Source: Sphingomonas sp.
Lineage (GTDB): Bacteria > Pseudomonadota > Alphaproteobacteria > Sphingomonadales > Sphingomonadaceae
Direction: 5' to 3'
DNA: 64,000 nucleotides
Assembly: GCA_021732445.1 (NCBI GenBank)
Contig: JAKFUZ010000009.1
Span: forward strand, 62,001 to 126,000
A program made the translations under genes and the position numbers. Positions 58,601 to 64,000 of this stretch are shown here, one piece after another. How positions within the stretch are numbered: the stretch's first letter is position 1; each line of letters begins with the position of its first letter. The notes beneath the pieces were generated by a model, which saw only the letters and a program-made list of their open reading frames with translations, was not told the origin of the DNA and did no database searches.

Positions 58601-60251
58601 CCCGCGCAGTGCCAAGTCGATTGCGCTCAGCCCGCAGGTGCGCGAGGCGCTGGGCATCGAGGTGAGCGAGGCCGATCCGGCCGCGCTGATTGCGGCAATT
58701 CTGAAAAGCCCGGTCGATCTTTTGTGGTTCGGCGGCATTGGCACCTATGTTAAGGCAGCGGCGGAAAACAATGTGCAGGTGGGCGACCCTGCCAATGACC
58801 GGCTGCGCATCAACGCTGAAGATTTGCGGGCAGCAGCGGTTGGCGAAGGCGCCAATCTTGGGCTGACCCAGGCGGCGCGAATTGCGTTTGCAGCGGCTGG
58901 CGGCCGCATAAACACCGATTTCATCGACAATTCGGCAGGGGTCGATTGCTCCGACAACGAGGTCAACATCAAGATCGCGCTCAATCGCGAGATGATCGAG
59001 GGCCGGCTCGCCGAGGCGGCGCGCAACGATCTGCTCCGCAGCATGACGGGCGATGTCGCGGCGCTGGTGCTGGAGGATAACCGGCTCCAGACGCTGGCGC
59101 TCTCGATCATGGAGCATGATGGCGCGCTTGGCCTGCCAAGCTACGTCCGGCTCATTGAAATTTTAGAAAGCGGCGGCCGGCTCGACCGCGCGGTCGAAGG
59201 GCTGGCGAGCAATGAGGAACTGCTCCGCCGCGCGCAGGACGGGCAGGGGTTGACGCGCCCCGAGCTTGCCGTGCTGCTCGCCACCGCCAAGCTGGCGTTG
59301 CAGGATGCCATCGAGCACAGCCCGCTCGCGCTCGACGATGACATGAAGGCTGATCTGCATGCTGCCTTTCCGCCCGCGATGCGCGAGGCCTTTGTGGCGG
59401 CGATCGACACGCACCGGCTGCGCGGCGAAATCGTCGCGACCAAGCTGGCCAACCGCATCATCAACCGCATGGGCGTGCTCCATCCGTTCGAGCTGGCGGA
59501 GGAAGAAGGCGCCGCGATGAGCGACATCGCCGCGATGTTCGTGGTTATCGAGCGGCTGTTCGACTTGCCAGGCCTGTGGCGCGAGATTGAGCAGGCGCCA
59601 ATGCCAGAAGGCGCGCGGATCAGCCTGTTCGATGAGGTGGCGGCCGCGACCCGCTCGCAAATTGCCGATCTGCTGCGCGTGGTAAAGGCGCAAACGGGGC
59701 CGGGCGCGGTGCTAGCGCGGATCGGCACTGGCATTGCGCAGCTCGACCGGCAGACCACGGCATTGTTGCAGGAAGAGGCGCAGGCGCAAGGCAGCCGCAT
59801 CGCCGCGCTGCTTGAGGCCAAGGGCGCGCCGCCGGCGCTGGTCGGCAAGGTGGTGCATCTGTTCGAGCTGGACGGCGCGGTCGGCCTGGCGGATCTTGGC
59901 CAGCGCATGGGCCTGGACGAGGCCGTGCTCACGCGCGCGTTCACGCATCTGGGCCAGGCGCTCGGGCTTGACTGGGCGCAGGCCAATGCCGCACGGCTGG
60001 TGCCGAGTGATCCGTGGGAGCGCTTGCTGATCGCCGGTCTGGCGCGCGATTTTCAGCAGTTGCGGCTCGATTTTCTGGGCCGGGCCGAAGGCGGCGACCC
60101 GCAGGAACTGGTCGAGGCGTGGCTGCGCGACAACGGGCCGCGCGTGACCCAGTTCAAGGCGCTCGTCGATCGTGCGCGGCGGTCAAGCGCGCCCAACGCG
60201 GCCATGCTTGCGCAGATTGCCGGGCAGGCGCGGGTGCTGCTGGGGCGCTAG
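55602..60251 (+). CDS. gdhB: NAD-specific glutamate dehydrogenase, large (180 kDa) type
   Basis: A 1549-residue enzyme converting glutamate and NAD+ to 2-oxoglutarate and ammonium, used for amino-acid catabolism and nitrogen balance. The N-terminal 700 residues hold the ACT-like regulatory regions of this class (MPFLVDSIAATIGAHDI; LDRNFTLLGHEIWRRDG). The catalytic core begins near residue 755 with RGGLRWSDRRDDFRTE and NAVIVPTGAKGGF. The dinucleotide region includes RVAGCGDMSGDVFGNGML, LLWFGGIGTYVKAAAEN and GEGANLGLTQAARI. Length is normal for the class. A 955-aa open frame on the other strand is a shadow of this gene. Confidence 0.96.
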   Translation: MVKATLKSLSEAFAVRLVEGALPGELRGFGEAERAEAARFVAAVAAERAPGTVKLALESISGDDSNRQMRLAIVNDDMPFLVDSIAATIGAHDIAIERIIHPVLPVERDAAGRLEAVGSGARESMIYIEMERGDAKARRQLVADIERNLANVRAAVSDWPAMQTAMAVDAAHIESTGNREEREGAALLRWFLDRNFTLLGHEIWRRDGTPGVALGMARQPQPVPLLAESSRALAVQWFEDGNLAPLLVKSNLISGVHRHVPLDLVIVPLREGGKVVGLSMHAGLWTSAALNAPPEEVPLLRARLAALETRLGFDPKGHTGKALSHALTALPHDLVTGFDQESLERLSLTSMSLADRPRPEMVLIRSMLGRHMFAFVWLPRDDLSTARRLAIGEMLAEASNSVLLSWAIALEDGVVAMIRYTFDLRGEGRMPDQAPLDVRLARMVRGWVPAVEAALADHMEPARAARLALRHAASFPQAYRTVSAPEEAAQDIMRLAALADATGRVVRIDQGAGGIRLKIYRLGGALALSDAVPVLENFGFRVLEEVPTALNDEARGFVHDFAVEASGGGALKGDVAVLEGAIAAVLGGQAENDLFNRLIVDADLSPRAVVLFRAWFRYLRQAGLPYSLATVVDALRRAPALAAALIARFDAAHDPKAARHAVAGDALAPGVAAADAAIEAALVAVSAIDDDRILRAIKGVIKATLRTNAFAPAATEALAFKLDSRLVPGLPAPLPWREIWVYSPRIEGIHLRAGPVARGGLRWSDRRDDFRTEILGLMKAQRVKNAVIVPTGAKGGFHPKHLPSPQHDRDAWLAEGTESYRIFIRTLLSVTDNIVDGAVVHPAGVVIHDGEDPYFVVAADKGTATFSDVANAIALDRKFWLGDAFASGGSQGYDHKAMAITAKGAWISVQRHFAERGVDVQTQGIRVAGCGDMSGDVFGNGMLLSKAIRLVAAFDHRHIFLDPAPDPEASWGERQRLFALPRSSWEEYDTALISPGGGVFPRSAKSIALSPQVREALGIEVSEADPAALIAAILKSPVDLLWFGGIGTYVKAAAENNVQVGDPANDRLRINAEDLRAAAVGEGANLGLTQAARIAFAAAGGRINTDFIDNSAGVDCSDNEVNIKIALNREMIEGRLAEAARNDLLRSMTGDVAALVLEDNRLQTLALSIMEHDGALGLPSYVRLIEILESGGRLDRAVEGLASNEELLRRAQDGQGLTRPELAVLLATAKLALQDAIEHSPLALDDDMKADLHAAFPPAMREAFVAAIDTHRLRGEIVATKLANRIINRMGVLHPFELAEEEGAAMSDIAAMFVVIERLFDLPGLWREIEQAPMPEGARISLFDEVAAATRSQIADLLRVVKAQTGPGAVLARIGTGIAQLDRQTTALLQEEAQAQGSRIAALLEAKGAPPALVGKVVHLFELDGAVGLADLGQRMGLDEAVLTRAFTHLGQALGLDWAQANAARLVPSDPWERLLIAGLARDFQQLRLDFLGRAEGGDPQELVEAWLRDNGPRVTQFKALVDRARRSSAPNAAMLAQIAGQARVLLGR

Positions 60252-60292
60252 CGCGGGCTCGGCCGGGCTAGCGCGGGGCAGGCGCAACAGGG

Positions 60293-60883
60293 TCAGGGGA
60301 AGATTGCGCCGGTTGCGATGCCGTGGTTGGTTTGGGTGTCGTAGTCGCTTTCATGCGCCGACAACAGGCTGATCGCGGCGCTGCCGGCGGTGTTCAATGT
60401 CGCGCAGGTGGCAGCATGCAGCGCCGCCTCGACATCGGCGACATGTGCCTGCGCATAGCCGACATGGCCCGCCTCATGCTGTAGCAACGCCGCGTAATAG
60501 GCGTCCCACCGCTCGCGGTCGCGCTGGCGCAGTGCCGGCCGCGTCGTCAACCGGGGTAGCAGAACCGTTGCGCTGAAGCTGATGGTTGCCGTGCCAGGGT
60601 CGCAGACGCCGTTTGCGCCGTGCACGCGCCATTCCATCCGCCATGAACTGAGCGCATCATAGGGCCGGTGGTCTTTCGGGTCGGACGGGCGGCGGCTGTT
60701 GATCGACTGGCGGATGGCGGCCGGGGTTGTGCCGGCAACGTCATAATATAGCAGCTTCACGCCGGGAATATCGGCCAGCGGCCGCCCCTCTGCGTCTTGC
60801 GCGGCAAGGCTTGCCGGCAAGAACAGCCGAGCAGCGGCGGCGGTCGCGCACAGGCCAAGGATCAGCGCGTAACGGATCATCAA
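60293..60883 (-). CDS. DUF922-family secreted zinc-protease-like protein
   Basis: A 196-residue protein with a signal peptide (RYALILGLCATAAAARLFL, cleavage near LAAQ). The DUF922 pattern is visible in YYDVAGTTPAAIRQSINSRRP and in the metal motif LQHEAGHVGYAQAHV with HExxH near residue 138. Family members are periplasmic zinc-dependent peptidases or amidase-like proteins of unknown substrate. It is convergent with the glutamate dehydrogenase gene and stands alone. Confidence 0.82.
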   Translation of the reverse strand: MMIRYALILGLCATAAAARLFLPASLAAQDAEGRPLADIPGVKLLYYDVAGTTPAAIRQSINSRRPSDPKDHRPYDALSSWRMEWRVHGANGVCDPGTATISFSATVLLPRLTTRPALRQRDRERWDAYYAALLQHEAGHVGYAQAHVADVEAALHAATCATLNTAGSAAISLLSAHESDYDTQTNHGIATGAIFP

Positions 60884-61038
60884 TGGTGCGGCGTATAGGC
60901 CGGGCGCCGCCGGGTCAAACGTCGCGGCAGCGGCTGAAAGGCGCGACTGACCGATAGTGACACAGGCAGAGCCTCCCGCGCCGCTGCGCGGCCATTATCT
61001 GGCGCACGTCCAGCGGCGGTGCGCTGCCGCCGGTCGCC

Positions 61039-63213
61039 TCAGAACCGCAGCCTGATGGTCGCTCGCGCATTGGCGGGTGCGCCGGTCGAGATGTTGGTGT
61101 CGTTGCCAGCATCGGGGAAATAGCGGGTGTTTGTCAGATTCTCGATGTTCACTTGCGCCTCGATTCTGTCGGACACGCGCACAAACACCGCCGCGTCCAG
61201 CCGGGTGAAGGCGGGGAGCCGCACGGCATTGGAAATCGATGTGAATTTTGATGATTGGTAGGTCACGCCAAGCCCTGCGCCCAGCCATTTTGTGAGCGCA
61301 ACCCGCGAAAAGCCCGACAGCGCGTGGCGCGGCACCAGCGCGACTGACCGCCCGGCGGGCGCGGCCGTTGTCGTCTCGGTGATGCGAGCGTCCTGCAGCG
61401 CATAGGCAAAGCTCAGCTGCCAGCCGGGCAGCACCTCGCCGCGCGCTTCAAGCTCGATGCCACGGCTGCGCTGGCGCCCGGTTTGCACGGTGACGCCAGG
61501 GGTGGGGCTGGGCGAGCGCGTGTTGCTGCGGTCAAGCTCATAGGCTGAAAGCGCGACGAGCAGACCCGGGCGCGGCTCCCATTTTGCACCGACTTCGAGA
61601 TTGTCGAACTTTTCCGGGCGAAGCGCTGCGCTGGTGATGCTGAGCGACGTGAATTGATCGCCCGACTGCGGCAGAAAGCTGCGCGCATAGCTGAAATAGA
61701 GCGACACCGGCGCAATCGGGTGCACGACAAGCCCCGCGCGCGGCGACACCAGATTGTCGGTGCGGCTGAGCGGCTGCCCGGTCAGCCGGTCGAGCGCGTC
61801 AACCGTGACATTGTCGAACCGGGCACCGACGAGCAGCTCGATGGGGCCGAATTTGAGCTGGTCCTGTGCATAGCCGGCGATGACGCGGGCGACGGTGCGG
61901 TTGTCGCGCTGACCAACGCCGGGGCGGAAGGTGACGAACGGCACGACAAACGGGTCGGCCAGCGGCACAAACACGCGCAGTCGGTTGTTCACCGTGTTAG
62001 GTGCTGAGTCGAAAAACGCGTTCAGTCGGTCATTTGCGGTGGTTTGCCGGGTAAAGTCCACGCCGCCCAGCACAATGTGCTCAACTGGCCCGGTGGTGCC
62101 GCGCCAGACCAGGTCAGTTTGGCTGATGAAGTTCTGCCGGGCGGTCGTGTCGAAATACCCTTCGACGCCGACGGTGCGGGCCGCGCCCGTGCCGGTGACC
62201 GATGTGGCCGTGAAAATGTTGCGGTAGAATTTGTCGTAATTGCCATAGAGCAGCCGGCTGTTGACGTGCAGGCTGCTGGTCAGGTCGTGATCCAGGCCGG
62301 CGCGCACGACATGCGCCTGAAAGCCCGCGCGGTTCACCCCGTCCACGCCGAAAAACGTGTCGCGAAAGCCCAGCAGCGGGCCAGCGCCGTCAGACGGTAT
62401 GCCGCGATCAACCACCCGGCGGTCGTCGTCAAATTCATAGCCCAGCGTGAAGCGTGTCCGGCTGCCATCGGCCAGGGTGACGGTAGGGTTTAGCGCGGTC
62501 ACGCGGCCGCCAAACCGGTCGCGGTGGCTGGCCAGTTCCTCATGCACTGCATTGAGCCTCACGGCAGCGGCCGGCGACAATTTCACATTGGCATCGCCAT
62601 CCACATACCAGGCGCCGAAACTGTTGGCAGAGGCCGATGCGGTGCCAAAATTGGCCAGCTCGGCCTGCTTGGTCACGCGGTTGATAACGCCGCCGCCGCC
62701 ACCGCGCCCAAAGCTCAGCGCATTTGGCCCGCGCAGCACGTCAACGCGCTCCAGATTGTAGAGCGGGCGATAATATTGCACATCATCGCGCAGCCCATCG
62801 ACGAAGAAATCGGCGGTCGAGGCGTTCCCGCGCAGCACAATCTGGTCGCGATGGCCTTCCCCTTGCGAATTGGTGGCGCCGGGCACGGCACGGAGCAAAT
62901 CGGCAATCGAGCGCAGGCCCTGATCGTCGATCTGCGCGCGCGAAATGCTGCTCACCGATTGCGGAATGTCGCGCAATTTGGTTGGCGTGCGGGTGGCCGA
63001 GCTGGTTTGGCCGGCGTCATATTCTTCGCGCGCGCCCGTCACGATGATGTCGGCGCGACGGTCGGCATCGTCGGCCGGCGCGGAATCGGCGCTGGCGCCC
63101 GTCAAAGGGGCTGCGGCTGGCTGCCCGACAGACGCCGGCGCCGCGCCCCGTGCCGCGACGGGGGTAATGATAATCGCGCAGGACAGGGCGGTAACAATCG
63201 AACGTCGCATCAA
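61039..63213 (-). CDS. TonB-dependent ferric siderophore receptor
   Basis: A 724-residue outer-membrane receptor. A signal peptide precedes the TonB box region (RADIIVTGAREEYDAG). The plug domain begins TKLRDIPQSVSSISRAQIDD, with ADLLRAVPGATNSQGEG, the siderophore-type DFFVDGLRDDVQYYRPLYN and VDVLRGPNALSFGRGGGG, and a 22-strand barrel ends ANARATIRLRF with the terminal Phe. The sequence resembles the Fiu/FhuE-like siderophore class (catecholate or hydroxamate uptake). Upstream Fur-like sites suggest control by iron. No outer periplasmic permease genes are seen in the window. Confidence 0.93.
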   Translation of the reverse strand: MMRRSIVTALSCAIIITPVAARGAAPASVGQPAAAPLTGASADSAPADDADRRADIIVTGAREEYDAGQTSSATRTPTKLRDIPQSVSSISRAQIDDQGLRSIADLLRAVPGATNSQGEGHRDQIVLRGNASTADFFVDGLRDDVQYYRPLYNLERVDVLRGPNALSFGRGGGGGVINRVTKQAELANFGTASASANSFGAWYVDGDANVKLSPAAAVRLNAVHEELASHRDRFGGRVTALNPTVTLADGSRTRFTLGYEFDDDRRVVDRGIPSDGAGPLLGFRDTFFGVDGVNRAGFQAHVVRAGLDHDLTSSLHVNSRLLYGNYDKFYRNIFTATSVTGTGAARTVGVEGYFDTTARQNFISQTDLVWRGTTGPVEHIVLGGVDFTRQTTANDRLNAFFDSAPNTVNNRLRVFVPLADPFVVPFVTFRPGVGQRDNRTVARVIAGYAQDQLKFGPIELLVGARFDNVTVDALDRLTGQPLSRTDNLVSPRAGLVVHPIAPVSLYFSYARSFLPQSGDQFTSLSITSAALRPEKFDNLEVGAKWEPRPGLLVALSAYELDRSNTRSPSPTPGVTVQTGRQRSRGIELEARGEVLPGWQLSFAYALQDARITETTTAAPAGRSVALVPRHALSGFSRVALTKWLGAGLGVTYQSSKFTSISNAVRLPAFTRLDAAVFVRVSDRIEAQVNIENLTNTRYFPDAGNDTNISTGAPANARATIRLRF

Positions 63214-63230
63214 CTTCTCCTTGCGGAGTC

Positions 63231-63290
63231 AGCTATTGCGAATCACTTTCACTGTCAACGCTATTGCGACTTACTCGCATCTATTGCGCG
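63231..63290 (-). promoter_or_regulatory. Fur-like operator upstream of the siderophore receptor
   Basis: The word CTATTGCG occurs three times, at 63233, 63261 and 63281, and the segments TATTGCGAATCACTTTCAC and TATTGCGACTTACTCGCA resemble sphingomonad Fur boxes of the TTGCGAAT-N-ATTCGCAA type. The first copies lie 20-50 bases before the receptor start, and the region overlaps the 3' end of the RHH gene. Confidence 0.5.
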
Positions 63291-63530
63291 TTCGAACAGC
63301 CACACCCGCGTCGCGCTCGCCAGGTTGGAGGGGTTGGCGGCCATGATCCGCTGCGCATCGATTGCCGCGACCACTGCATTGATCGGCATGTCAAGCGCGC
63401 CTGCCGCGCGCTCCAGCGCCTCCCAGAATACCGGCTCAAGGCTAAGCGATGTCGGGTGCCCCGCAATCGTGAGCGAGCGCTTTACCGGGCCGGCGAACCC
63501 CCCGGCCGCGGGGCTGATCGACGCGCTCAT
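63261..63530 (-). CDS. Ribbon-helix-helix protein (RHH_4 type)
   Basis: An 89-residue protein. The core [21 protein letters not shown] and the helix [16 protein letters not shown], followed by [14 protein letters not shown], match the RHH_4 family of short DNA-binding or partner proteins found next to cobaltochelatase genes in alphaproteobacteria. The ATG overlaps the cobT stop by four bases, so it is translated with CobT. It could also help control the iron receptor downstream. Confidence 0.83.
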   Translation of the reverse strand: MSASISPAAGGFAGPVKRSLTIAGHPTSLSLEPVFWEALERAAGALDMPINAVVAAIDAQRIMAANPSNLASATRVWLFERAIDASKSQ

Positions 63531-64000
63531 GCCGCATCAAATAGGCGCGCAAGTTGCTCGATCATCGTGCCGCCAAGCTGCTCTGCGTCCATGATCGTTA
63601 CGGCGCGGGCATAATAGCGCGTCACGTCATGGCCAATGCCGATGGCGCACAGCTCCACCGGCGAGCGCGTCTCGATCCACCCGATCACCTGGCGCAGATG
63701 CCGTTCCAGATAGCTGCCTGAATTGACCGAGAGGGTGGAATCATCAACCGGCGCGCCGTCCGATATCACCATCAGGATGCGGCGATCCTCGCGCCGGGCG
63801 ATCAGCCGGCTGTGCGCCCACATCAGCGCCTCGCCGTCGATATTTTCCTTTAGCAACCCTTCGCGCATCATTAGCCCGAGCGAGGTTTTGGCGCGCCGCC
63901 ACGGCTCGTCGGCCTGTTTGTAAACGATGTGGCGGATGTCGTTGAGCCGCCCCGGCTGCGGCGGGCGGCCAGCGGCGAGCCAGCTTTCGCGTGCCTGCCC
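63527..64000 (-). CDS. cobT: Cobaltochelatase subunit CobT, C-terminal part (runs off the right edge)
   Basis: The C-terminal 157 residues of CobT; the gene continues beyond 64000. The visible text [57 protein letters not shown] and [18 protein letters not shown] includes the VWA-type metal-site loop of CobT. It forms the CobN-CobS-CobT complex that inserts cobalt into hydrogenobyrinate in aerobic cobalamin synthesis. Met 63871 is internal, not a start. The RHH gene overlaps its 3' end. Confidence 0.92.
   Translation of the reverse strand, partial: GQARESWLAAGRPPQPGRLNDIRHIVYKQADEPWRRAKTSLGLMMREGLLKENIDGEALMWAHSRLIARREDRRILMVISDGAPVDDSTLSVNSGSYLERHLRQVIGWIETRSPVELCAIGIGHDVTRYYARAVTIMDAEQLGGTMIEQLARLFDAA

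Overview
The window is high-GC, densely coded DNA from an alphaproteobacterium, most likely a member of the Sphingomonadales. The evidence is an OAR-like TonB receptor, a giant NAD-dependent glutamate dehydrogenase of the 180 kDa class, a CobT-type protein beside a ribbon-helix-helix protein, and a recN-ligA pair next to bamD. The genus cannot be fixed from the sequence alone.

Layout: (1) 1-13.9 kb is chromosomal core: a TonB receptor fragment, a PilZ protein, ligA-recN-bamD, a mannose-6-phosphate isomerase, a glycosyltransferase, a DUF3089 hydrolase, a Mth938-like protein, secF-secD-yajC, an ABM monooxygenase and tRNA-Pro(GGG). (2) 13.9-53.7 kb is one continuous accessory region between tRNA-Pro(GGG) and tRNA-Thr(CGT). 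(3) 53.9-64 kb returns to core genes: a PAS protein, the glutamate dehydrogenase, a DUF922 protease, a siderophore receptor with Fur-like sites, an RHH protein and the end of cobT.

The accessory region is composite. 14.2-21.9 kb holds a tripartite RND efflux operon with its own two-component system, framed by two 64-bp imperfect direct repeats. 22.1-39.6 kb is a defence island. Its core is a seven-gene, translationally coupled minus-strand operon: WYL regulator, PGN_0703-like nuclease, DUF2779 protein, PDDEXK_4 nuclease, multidomain McrB, McrC and CoiA-like nuclease. It is transcribed divergently from a three-gene operon of an unknown protein, an XRE/ImmA protease and a TIR effector. A 1429-aa nuclease-methyltransferase fusion converges on the TIR gene. 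39.7-53.8 kb is the backbone of an integrative mobilizable element: exonuclease-like proteins and a Lon-like AAA ATPase, a MobA/MobL relaxase with a candidate oriT, three unknown proteins, a ParB-like protein, and a large serine recombinase whose last nine codons lie inside the 3' end of tRNA-Thr.

The best candidate for an undescribed system is the WYL-led McrBC/multi-nuclease operon together with the divergent XRE-ImmA-TIR operon. The functional calls rest on motifs read by eye; no database search was possible.
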